Below the pieces are notes generated by a model that worked only from the letters and a program-made list of their open reading frames with translations, made no database searches and was not told the origin of the DNA. Shown here in pieces: positions 1-5,241 of a stretch of DNA of 6,321 nucleotides (positions are counted from its first letter, which is position 1; the number at the start of each line of letters is the position of its first letter). The position numbers were made by a program, and so were the translations under genes. The stretch is from an uncultured Streptomyces sp. (lineage in GTDB: Bacteria; Actinomycetota; Actinomycetes; Streptomycetales; Streptomycetaceae): positions 1 to 6,321 of the forward strand of contig CAMLJW010000319.1 of the NCBI GenBank assembly GCA_946480485.1, read 5' to 3'.

Positions 1-61
1 CCGGGCGACGGACACCCCGCCGAGCAGGTTATTTCCGGCCACGGTGACGCCGCCGTGGTCT
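1..61 (-). other. Left-edge fragment, possibly the end of an unknown coding frame
   Basis: The minus strand is open here in one frame. It reads approximately DHGGVTVAGNNLLGGVSVAR, and about 18 of 20 codons end in G or C, as in real genes of this DNA. The alternating GGVTVxGN / GGVSVxR pattern resembles repeats of secreted beta-helix-like actinobacterial proteins, but 20 residues is too little to assign a family. The frame differs from that of the NUDIX gene, which stops at 62-64. It also continues upstream, over the NUDIX 3' end, to an ATG at 73-75. It may be a broken remnant or chance. The plus strand is also open here with slightly poorer codon bias. Confidence 0.2.
37..60 (-). terminator. 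Possible stem-loop terminator after the NUDIX gene
   Basis: GGCCACGG (37-44) pairs with CCGTGGTC (53-60), giving 8 pairs including one G-T, around an 8-base loop. It lies just past the NUDIX stop codon at 62-64, where a terminator of the minus-strand unit would sit. There is no T-run, which is normal for Streptomyces hairpin terminators. The stem is short, so it could also be chance in GC-rich DNA. Confidence 0.35.
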
Positions 62-562
62 CTACGCCCACCCATGCAGCGACACCTGGCGGCCGTCGGT
101 GAGGTACTGCTGAAGTGCGCTCGCGGTGGTGTCCACGAACTCCTCAGGGATGGCGTCAGTTTCCACCCAGCAGACCTGGTCGTGCTTGCGCGGCTCTCGG
201 TTCTCGGGTTCGCCGGTCCATTCATGGGCGGCGAAGACGACGGTGAGGAAGCCGTTGGGGGCTTCGACGCCCCAGGCGCCGTGGATGATGTGGGCGACCT
301 TCAGGGACTCGGGCTTCACAGTCAGTCCGGTCTCCTCGTACAGCTCGCGTACGGCGGTTTCGGTGATGGGTTCGCCGGGTTCGCTCTTGCCGACGGGGAG
401 GTCCCACATGCCCTGGGCGAACTTGGCGTTCTGGCTGCGCTGGAGGAGAACGACGCGGTTGGTGGCCTGGTCGTGGACGATGACGGCGGCAACGAGCAGG
501 GTCATCGATTCGAGCGCGGGCTTGAGAGCTTTGGGCTGGTCGTCGGTTGTCCGCTGAGCCAC
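62..562 (-). CDS. NUDIX hydrolase
   Basis: This is a 166-residue protein, a usual size for a single-domain NUDIX enzyme. Such enzymes cleave the pyrophosphate bond of nucleoside diphosphates linked to another group, using Mg2+ or Mn2+, in the cytoplasm. The NUDIX box is complete at residues 58-80: G58, E64, R72-E73-L74, E76-E77, G79 and L80. It is preceded by a WDLPVGK strand (residues 53-59) where many relatives have LPGG. A hydrophobic strand, TLLVAAVIV, opens the fold at residues 21-29. The GTG start at 560-562 is chosen because GAAGGGA (571-577) lies 8 bases upstream; the internal ATG at 503-505 (Met20) has no ribosome site. The gene begins 36 bases after the regulator stops and is very probably co-transcribed with it. 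The family is certain, but the substrate cannot be read from the sequence. Confidence 0.93.
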   Translation of the reverse strand: MAQRTTDDQPKALKPALESMTLLVAAVIVHDQATNRVVLLQRSQNAKFAQGMWDLPVGKSEPGEPITETAVRELYEETGLTVKPESLKVAHIIHGAWGVEAPNGFLTVVFAAHEWTGEPENREPRKHDQVCWVETDAIPEEFVDTTASALQQYLTDGRQVSLHGWA

Positions 563-598
563 GGCTGGTGTCCCTTCGTCGGCCGGTTGGTGGGCAGC

Positions 599-1954
599 TT
601 AGGCCAGCGCTTCGCGTGCGCGGCGGGCAAGTTCGGCGGCTCCGGGTACTTTGCGGCGCTGGTAGATGGACAGGGTGGAGCGGAGTGAGGCGATCGCCTT
701 GCGGGTGCGGTCGGAAGTCATGCCCTCCATGAGGGTCAGGGCCTGGGACCACGCGGCTACCGCCTCGTTGGCGCGTGCCTGAGCAGCGAGGCTGTTGCCG
801 AGGTCGGCGTAGGTGAGGGCGTGGACACGCTTGTACTTGTCAGGGTCCCAGCGGATCAGGGCGTCGCGGTGCTGCTGTTCGGTGCCGATGTGGTCGGCAA
901 GGTCGGTGAGAGTGCGGGCTGTGTGGCTGGCGACGGTGCCGGCGGCGGGGCCGCTGACGCGGGAGTAGCTGGGCTGGGGGCCGTCGTCACGCAGGAGAGC
1001 GTCTTCGGCAGCGAGCAGGGCTCGGGCCGCTGCGGACTTCTCGTCGGTGGCGGCGTAGGCGCGGGCGTGGGTGATGTGGAGCAGCGCTTCGGTCTGGCCG
1101 TCCACGTGGCTGAGGCCGCGGGTGAGGGCGCCTTCGACGAGGTCGACGCAGTGTTGGGGTTGCTTGAGGCTGAGGGCCTGGTGGGCGAGGGCGCGCATCA
1201 TCCAGGCGGCGTGGCCGTGCGGGTCGGCTTCGCAGGCGAGTTGGTAGCCGACCTGGTAGTAGCGCTGGGCAGCGCCTTCATGGCCGAGGTCGTGGTGCTT
1301 CCAACCTGCCAGGTAGGCAAGTTCTGCGACCGCGCCGAAGGCAGCCTGCCGTAAGGCTTCGTTCGGGAAGCGGCCCCGGAGCATGGGGGCGGCGGTGTCT
1401 GCGAGGTAAGCCGTGACAGTGGTCAGGCCGTGCCCGCCACCGAGGCGTTCGTCGGCGGCGCTGAAGGCCGTGGTGATCTGGCGTACCACGTCGACGTCCT
1501 CTGCTCCGACCACGGACGTGCCGGTGCGAGCGCGGAGCATGCGGGCGGTGGCCTCGTGGTCGTGGGCGAGAGGCATGGCGACGCCAGCGGTGGTGAAGGT
1601 GGCTACCGCGAGGAAGCGGCGGCGCTCGACGTCGGCGCGGCCCAGGTCGGTAGCGGCCAGGACGGGATCCCTTTCGTCCGGCCCGTCGGCGTCTGGCGTG
1701 CGTAGGCCGATCTCGGTCTGGGTGATGGTGCGGCCTGCCCGGCGGGACAGTGCTTCGGATAGGTACTGCCCGGTCCGTCCGGTGGGCTGGCGGGTGCCGT
1801 TGACCCAGTGGGAGACGGCCGACTTGTTGGTCTGGAGGATCTCGCCGTTTTCGGCCGCGATGCGCCGGACGTCCCTTGCCAGGGCGTCGTAGGTGCAGCC
1901 GGTCGCGTCGATGGTGTCGCGTAGGCGGGAGTTGGGTTCTCTCGGCGCTGCCAC
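599..1954 (-). CDS. HTH transcriptional regulator with TPR-like C-terminal domain
   Basis: This 451-residue protein is of the large actinobacterial regulator type that joins an XRE-like HTH to a helical repeat domain. Residues 11-75 form the DNA-binding region, with TNKSAVSHWVNGTRQP (42-57) as the likely recognition segment. A basic hydrophobic stretch follows at 111-130 (RRRFLAVATFTTAGVAMPLA) and resembles a Tat signal although it is internal. From about residue 190 to the end are helix pairs typical of TPRs, such as RYYQVGYQLACEADPHG, AWMMRALAHQALSLKQP and YADLGNSLAAQARANEAVAAW. The GTG start (1952-1954) has GGGAGG (1960-1965) 5 bases upstream, an excellent ribosome site. It is transcribed away from the four-gene operon, with 224 bases between them, so it probably controls both that operon and itself. 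The TPR domain may sense a peptide, metabolite or protein partner. The family assignment is firm; the target and ligand are inference. Confidence 0.87.
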   Translation of the reverse strand: MAAPREPNSRLRDTIDATGCTYDALARDVRRIAAENGEILQTNKSAVSHWVNGTRQPTGRTGQYLSEALSRRAGRTITQTEIGLRTPDADGPDERDPVLAATDLGRADVERRRFLAVATFTTAGVAMPLAHDHEATARMLRARTGTSVVGAEDVDVVRQITTAFSAADERLGGGHGLTTVTAYLADTAAPMLRGRFPNEALRQAAFGAVAELAYLAGWKHHDLGHEGAAQRYYQVGYQLACEADPHGHAAWMMRALAHQALSLKQPQHCVDLVEGALTRGLSHVDGQTEALLHITHARAYAATDEKSAAARALLAAEDALLRDDGPQPSYSRVSGPAAGTVASHTARTLTDLADHIGTEQQHRDALIRWDPDKYKRVHALTYADLGNSLAAQARANEAVAAWSQALTLMEGMTSDRTRKAIASLRSTLSIYQRRKVPGAAELARRAREALA

Positions 1955-1975
1955 GCTCGCCTCCCGTCCGGGGCT

Positions 1976-1990
1976 GTAAACCGCGTATAC
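1976..1990. promoter_or_regulatory. Imperfect palindrome, possible operator
   Basis: GTAAAC, then CGC, then GTATAC form an inverted repeat with five of six pairs matching. It lies 22 bases upstream of the regulator start codon, where an autoregulatory operator would overlap the promoter or transcription start. It is short and single-copy, so the call is tentative. Confidence 0.3.
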
Positions 1991-2088
1991 CGCTTCAACT
2001 TCCTCTCACCGTACCCACTGTGCGTGACGGAGGGTTCACTAATCATCAGCCGCCCGGCCCCGGTCCGACACCGTGACCAGGCTCCCCC

Positions 2089-2110
2089 CTTCGGCCGGGC
2101 GGCCCCGAAG
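2089..2110. repeat. Inverted repeat CTTCGG...CCGAAG
   Basis: CTTCGG (2089-2094) and CCGAAG (2105-2110) are perfect inverted copies around a 10-base spacer, in the leader of the plus-strand operon. They share the TTCGG/CCGAA half-site with the stronger inverted repeat at 2126-2157, and the two centres are 42 bases apart. It may be a second binding site for the same dimeric protein, or an RNA hairpin. Confidence 0.4.
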
Positions 2111-2125
2111 TTCCGTACGCCTACA

Positions 2126-2157
2126 CCGGGTTCGGGCATTCCTGTGCCCGAACCCGG
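2126..2157. promoter_or_regulatory. Perfect 13-bp inverted repeat in the operon leader
   Basis: CCGGGTTCGGGCA (2126-2138) and TGCCCGAACCCGG (2145-2157) are perfect complements around a 6-base loop, TTCCTG. The repeat ends 12 bases before the ribosome site GGAG (2170-2173) of the first operon gene. In RNA it would be a very stable hairpin and could act as an attenuator or a 5' mRNA stabiliser. In DNA it would suit a dimeric repressor such as the neighbouring HTH protein. No T-run follows, so it is not a textbook intrinsic terminator. The structure is certain; the role is inference. Confidence 0.6.
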
Positions 2158-2178
2158 CCGAACAGAGACGGAGACACG

Positions 2179-2928
2179 GTGACCACCATCGACACCACGG
2201 CCATCACGGTCGAGCTGCCCGAGGCGTTCGACGAGCGCTGGAGCCGCCTGCCCGGCATCCAGGTCGACGGCCGGCGCATCACCATCGACCCGGCCGAGTA
2301 CTTCTTCCGCTTCGAGTCCAACACGTGGCTCGTCGCCGACTGGGAGCTGGTCAAGTCCCAGCTCCTGGGAGCGGAGGAGACGACCGAGAGCGCGGTCGAG
2401 CAGCTCGCGCTGGAGTTCATCAAGAACCACACCGAGTCCACCTCGGACGCCGCCCGCGTCCTCGCCACCGCCTACGAGGTGTACGCGTACCTCTTCCGCA
2501 ACGAACACCTCGCCACCCTCGGCCTGCCGCAGATCACCGCCGACCACCTGCGCATGCTGCGCCAGGCGGCCACGCTGATGGCGCTGAACAAGGTGGAGCT
2601 GGACGGGCACATCTCCAACGTCGGCCCGTGCTGGTTCTTCCCCGCCGCCACCTCCGTCGTCTTCGACCTCGACGACGAGATGGGCGGCATGCTCGACGAG
2701 GTCTACCACGGCGGCTGGTTCAACGAGCACCGCCGCATCGAGTCCATCAAGGCCCACGCCGCCCTCGGCGGACGGCTCGTGCACGGCTGCCAGTCCGTGC
2801 CGGACCAGTCCGGCGGTGTCGTCGCGCCCTACGGTGCCTCGATGGCCACCTTCCGCGACGACCTCGCCGCCTTCAAGGCCGGATGGATCGAGCAGGTCTA
2901 CGCCCACCGCGTGCCCCCGGCCGCGTAG
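2179..2928 (+). CDS. Conserved-looking protein of unknown family, first gene of the operon
   Basis: I do not recognise this 249-residue protein. It shows no signal peptide, no membrane segment and no familiar catalytic motif, and reads as a soluble alpha/beta protein. An aromatic-rich part, EYFFRFESNTWLVADWELVKSQLL, spans residues 40-63. A helical middle (about 70-140) is followed by a segment, GHISNVGPCWFFP (143-155), with a conserved-looking Gly-Pro-Cys-Trp. An acidic stretch, DLDDEMGGMLDE, lies at 163-174, and a second Cys follows at 204 in VHGCQS. Codon use is strongly GC-ending throughout, so it is a real gene. The GTG start has GGAG 5 bases upstream. As the first gene of a four-gene operon behind a structured leader, it is probably the member that defines this cassette. 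It could be an enzyme with a substrate-binding pocket or a partner of the kinase-like protein encoded next. Confidence 0.85.
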   Translation: MTTIDTTAITVELPEAFDERWSRLPGIQVDGRRITIDPAEYFFRFESNTWLVADWELVKSQLLGAEETTESAVEQLALEFIKNHTESTSDAARVLATAYEVYAYLFRNEHLATLGLPQITADHLRMLRQAATLMALNKVELDGHISNVGPCWFFPAATSVVFDLDDEMGGMLDEVYHGGWFNEHRRIESIKAHAALGGRLVHGCQSVPDQSGGVVAPYGASMATFRDDLAAFKAGWIEQVYAHRVPPAA

Positions 2929-2944
2929 CACCAACGACCCTGGC

Positions 2945-2979
2945 TCCGGGGCGAGCAGTCGCTCTTCGCCCGCCCCGGA
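2945..2979. repeat. Intergenic stem-loop between operon genes 1 and 2
   Basis: TCCGGGGCG (2945-2953) and CGCCCCGGA (2971-2979) are perfect complements around a 17-base loop. That loop region can also form a small inner GAGC/GCTC stem. It sits in the 77-base gap between the 249-residue gene and the kinase-like gene, the longest gap in the operon. It may reduce read-through or protect the upstream mRNA from 3' decay, so that gene 1 is expressed more than genes 2-4. Confidence 0.45.
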
Positions 2980-3005
2980 TGCCACCAATCGCACTGGAGC
3001 CCCCT

Positions 3006-3917
3006 ATGGACACCACCCTCAACGCCGACCTCCTCGACAACCTTCTGACCATCGCCGGCCAGTCCGCTGCGGAGCGCGAGGAGGTGCGCGTGTGGTCAAT
3101 GTCCGGCGTCGAGCGCCTGACCTTCGCTGACGGCACCACCTGCATCTTCAAGTACGCCAAGAAGCCGTTCGACAGCGAGGACCAGGCACTCCGGCTCGCA
3201 CGCACCCTCGGCGTCCCGGTGCCTGCCGTTCACGCCTCCGCAGTCGTGGACGGCTGGCTCGGGATGCTGCTGGAGGACCTCGGCCCCGCCGCCCGCGAGG
3301 CCGACGACCTCGACGGCGCTGCCGCTGCCGTGGTCCTGCACCGAACCCGCACGGCTGCCGCCCTGCCCGTCCTCGACCAGGAGCGGCTACGCACCCTGCC
3401 GAGCCGGGCCCTGGAACACCTCGGTCGACTCCGCAAGGCCGAGCGGTGGCAGGACGCGGACGACGTGGAGGATGCGCTCGACCGGATCGCACAGGCCGCC
3501 GGAGACCGCTCGGCCGACGCGACGGTGGCTCCGTTCGGCTGGGTGCACTCCGAGTTCCACCCCACAAGCCTCCACATCGGCCGACACGGCTGGCGGCTGC
3601 TGGACTTCGCCCGCACCTTCACCGGCCCCGGCCTGCTCGACCTCGCCAGCTGGCACGGCACCCTCGACACCCCCGACCCCGTGCGTCTGCGGGTCTTCCT
3701 GGACACCTACGTCACCGAAGGCGGCACCCCCGACGCCCTCGCCGAACGCGGCGGCCTCCCCGCCGAGAAATGGGCGCTGGGCTGGCACCGCATGTGGGCC
3801 GTCGAATGGTTCATGGAGCAGTCCTTCCGCTGGATCAACGACCCGGCCACCGACCCCGCCTACATCAAGGCCGTACGCCGCCACCTCACCGACGTCCTCC
3901 ACTTCCTGGAGGTCTAG
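3006..3917 (+). CDS. APH-fold phosphotransferase-like protein with altered catalytic loop
   Basis: This 303-residue protein matches the layout of the aminoglycoside/choline kinase-like superfamily, which transfers phosphate from a nucleotide to a small molecule. The N-lobe shows a loop (SMSGVERLTF, 31-40), a candidate ATP-binding Lys49 in TCIFKYAKK, a possible helix-C Glu58 and a hinge, MLLEDLG (87-93). The C-lobe shows HSEFHPTSLHI beginning at His181, and LLDFART with the metal-binding Asp200. Where most relatives have HGDxHPxN, this protein has Glu183 for the catalytic Asp and Ser188 for the Asn. It may therefore use a shifted mechanism, have very low activity, or bind rather than phosphorylate. 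The ATG start has GGAG (2996-2999) 6 bases upstream. The frame is open further upstream to 2073, but that part overlaps gene 1 out of frame. The stop abuts the next start codon directly, so the two are probably translationally coupled. The substrate is unknown. Confidence 0.85.
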   Translation: MDTTLNADLLDNLLTIAGQSAAEREEVRVWSMSGVERLTFADGTTCIFKYAKKPFDSEDQALRLARTLGVPVPAVHASAVVDGWLGMLLEDLGPAAREADDLDGAAAAVVLHRTRTAAALPVLDQERLRTLPSRALEHLGRLRKAERWQDADDVEDALDRIAQAAGDRSADATVAPFGWVHSEFHPTSLHIGRHGWRLLDFARTFTGPGLLDLASWHGTLDTPDPVRLRVFLDTYVTEGGTPDALAERGGLPAEKWALGWHRMWAVEWFMEQSFRWINDPATDPAYIKAVRRHLTDVLHFLEV

Positions 3918-4610
3918 GTGCTCGCCCACGCTTCCCCCTGGTACGTCCACGCGCTCCAACGCACCACGGCCAGCCCCGCCGAGCCGCGGACCGTGCCCGC
4001 ACGGATGGAGTGGACCACACGTCCGGGCAGCGGGCCCGGCGCCGAGATCCTCGGCCCGGACCTGCGCCGCAAGCGCGTGGCGGAACTCGGCTGCGGCCCC
4101 GGCCACAACGCTGCCTACCTCGCCACGCGCTACGGCGCCCAGGTCACCGGCGTCGACCTTGTCGGCCTCCAGGTCCGCCGAGCCCGCTCGCACTACGGCC
4201 GACTGAACAACCTGGCCTTCGTCGCCGGCCACGCCCTGCATTACCTGCAAGCCTCCGACGAACACTTCGACGCCTTCTACTCCGTCTTCGGAGCCATCGG
4301 ACTCGTCGCTCCCGAGCTCCTGCTCCCGGCCATCGCCCACCATCTCAAACCCGGGTGCACCCTAGCTTTCTCCGTCCCTCACCCTCAACGCGGCGGCCTA
4401 CGCCCCGCTGCCGACGACCGGCCCCGCCGCGATTACGTCACCCTGCCCGACCGCACCCGACTACCCATCGTCCGCTGGGACTTCGACGCCGTCCGCTGGG
4501 AAAAGCACCTCGATCGCGCCGGCCTCTGGCTCACCTCGGCCCAGGAGTTCCACGACGCCCGCCACGGCCGCTGGCCCACCACCCTGCTGATCACCGCGCG
4601 CAAGCTCTGA
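3918..4610 (+). CDS. Class I SAM-dependent methyltransferase
   Basis: This 230-residue protein transfers a methyl group from S-adenosylmethionine. Motif I is clear at residues 54-62 (VAELGCGPG), followed by His63-Asn64. The second-strand acidic residue that holds the ribose is Asp80 in GAQVTGVDLV. A later strand and loop, HFDAFYSVFGAIGLVAPELL, lead to LKPGCTLAFSV, the usual order in the Methyltransf_11/25 group. The C-terminal part (about 150-230) is less typical and probably shapes the substrate site; it holds PHPQRGG and a His/Trp-rich section. The start is GTG immediately after the TAG of the kinase-like gene (no gap), with GGAGG (3908-3912) inside that gene's end, so translation is probably coupled. 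The family is certain. The acceptor (small molecule, nucleotide or RNA) cannot be told. The first 40 residues, rich in Trp, Pro and Arg, may also contact the substrate. Confidence 0.92.
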   Translation: MLAHASPWYVHALQRTTASPAEPRTVPARMEWTTRPGSGPGAEILGPDLRRKRVAELGCGPGHNAAYLATRYGAQVTGVDLVGLQVRRARSHYGRLNNLAFVAGHALHYLQASDEHFDAFYSVFGAIGLVAPELLLPAIAHHLKPGCTLAFSVPHPQRGGLRPAADDRPRRDYVTLPDRTRLPIVRWDFDAVRWEKHLDRAGLWLTSAQEFHDARHGRWPTTLLITARKL

Positions 4611-4640
4611 CCCCCACCCCTGCTCCCCTGGGAGAAACCC

Positions 4641-5222
4641 ATGCGCCCGCCCTACCTGCTCCTCGACGTCGACGGCGTCCTCATACCCTTCCCGGACACG
4701 GAAGGGACCAGCCCGACCACCCACGCCCGCCACAACGTCGTACCCACTGGCCACACCGCCGACGACCCGGTCGCCATCTGGCTCAACCCTGCGCACGGCC
4801 ACTTGCTCATGCAGGTGATGCAGACCGGTCTGGTGACCCCCGTCTGGTGCACCAGCTGGCGCCAGGACGCCAGCACGATCATCGGCCCGCTCCTCAGCCT
4901 CCCGCCCATGCCGTATGTCGACCTGCCACGTCCGCAGATCACGACCAGCCACCCCAATGGCTACCTCTGGAAACGCGACCACGTCGACGTCTGGCTCGGC
5001 GACGCGCCCGTCATCTGGATCGACGACGACTTCACCAACCTCGACCACGAATGGGCCGCAGAACGCACCGGCCGCGGCCACGCGACCGCGCTTGTCCAGC
5101 CTGATCCCCACGTTGGGCTGCTGGCCGAGCACTTGGTCGAGGTCCTGGCGTGGGCCGCGCTGCTGCCCGTTGCGCAGACTTACGCCCCAGGAGTTTCACT
5201 TGCCACCGAGGGAGCGTCATGA
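4641..5222 (+). CDS. HAD-superfamily protein, HAD_SAK-like (RNA-repair type HAD)
   Basis: This 193-residue protein carries all four HAD motifs: nucleophile Asp9 and acid/base Asp11 in LLLDVDGVL, Thr71 in VWCTSW, Lys111 in GYLWKRDHV, and Asp128-Asp129 in VIWIDDDF. It is therefore probably an active Mg2+-dependent phosphatase. The AIWLNPAHG segment (45-53), the VWCTSW motif and the absence of a large cap fit a small HAD family common in actinobacteria. From memory that family matches the Pfam group named for HAD domains of 'Swiss army knife' RNA repair proteins; this should be confirmed by profile search. The ATG start has GGGAG (4630-4634) 6 bases upstream and lies 30 bases after the methyltransferase, so it is the last gene of the operon. 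Its stop codon lies at the tip of an inverted repeat. Substrates could be RNA ends, nucleotides or the product of the kinase-like protein. Confidence 0.88.
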   Translation: MRPPYLLLDVDGVLIPFPDTEGTSPTTHARHNVVPTGHTADDPVAIWLNPAHGHLLMQVMQTGLVTPVWCTSWRQDASTIIGPLLSLPPMPYVDLPRPQITTSHPNGYLWKRDHVDVWLGDAPVIWIDDDFTNLDHEWAAERTGRGHATALVQPDPHVGLLAEHLVEVLAWAALLPVAQTYAPGVSLATEGAS

Positions 5223-5240
5223 ATGCATGACACTCCCTCG
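5207..5240. terminator. 15-bp inverted repeat over the HAD stop codon, probable terminator
   Basis: CGAGGGAGCGTCATG (5207-5221) and CATGACACTCCCTCG (5226-5240) pair at 14 of 15 positions around a 4-base loop. The single C/A mismatch becomes a G-U pair in RNA made from the minus strand. The HAD stop codon TGA (5220-5222) lies at the loop edge. There is no T-run. A hairpin terminator of Streptomyces type, able to act for both strands, is the simplest reading. It also abuts the breakpoint of the truncated ATP-binding gene, so it could instead relate to the insertion. Confidence 0.55.
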
Positions 5241-5241
5241 T

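Larger units (their letters stand above)
1955..2178. promoter_or_regulatory. Divergent control region of the cassette
   Basis: These 224 bases separate the regulator (minus) from the operon (plus) and must hold both promoters. The region is poorer in GC around 1976-2050, with AT-rich patches at 1976-1990 and 2035-2048. I could not find a convincing pair of -35 and -10 boxes on either strand. It contains three inverted repeats, listed separately. The operon-proximal end carries the ribosome site GGAG (2170-2173), 5 bases before the GTG at 2179. No credible gene lies inside it. Confidence 0.7.

Noticed and set aside
44..688. 214-codon plus frame opposite the NUDIX gene
   Set aside because: It is antisense to a gene with an intact NUDIX box, is Gly-rich, and lacks any domain or good start signal.
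2024..2182. 52-codon plus frame in the control region from a GTG, whose TGA overlaps the GTG start at 2179
   Set aside because: It has no ribosome site, only about 36 of 52 codons end in G or C (well below the neighbouring genes), and it runs through both inverted repeats. A leader peptide cannot be excluded but is not supported.
1603..2994. 463-codon minus frame across the control region and antisense to gene 1
   Set aside because: It is a Gly/Val/Asp-rich antisense shadow, has no domain, and spans the divergent promoters and part of the regulator in another frame.
2073..3005. Long upstream extension of the kinase-like frame, making a 614-residue protein
   Set aside because: The extension overlaps the well-supported 249-residue gene out of frame and is Arg/Pro/His-rich low-complexity sequence typical of shadow frames. 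The ATG at 3006 has a proper ribosome site and matches the family's start.
3446..5104. 552-codon plus frame covering the kinase-like, methyltransferase and HAD genes
   Set aside because: The translation is mostly Arg, Pro and His, the usual product of reading GC-rich genes in a wrong frame. Three real genes with motifs occupy the region.
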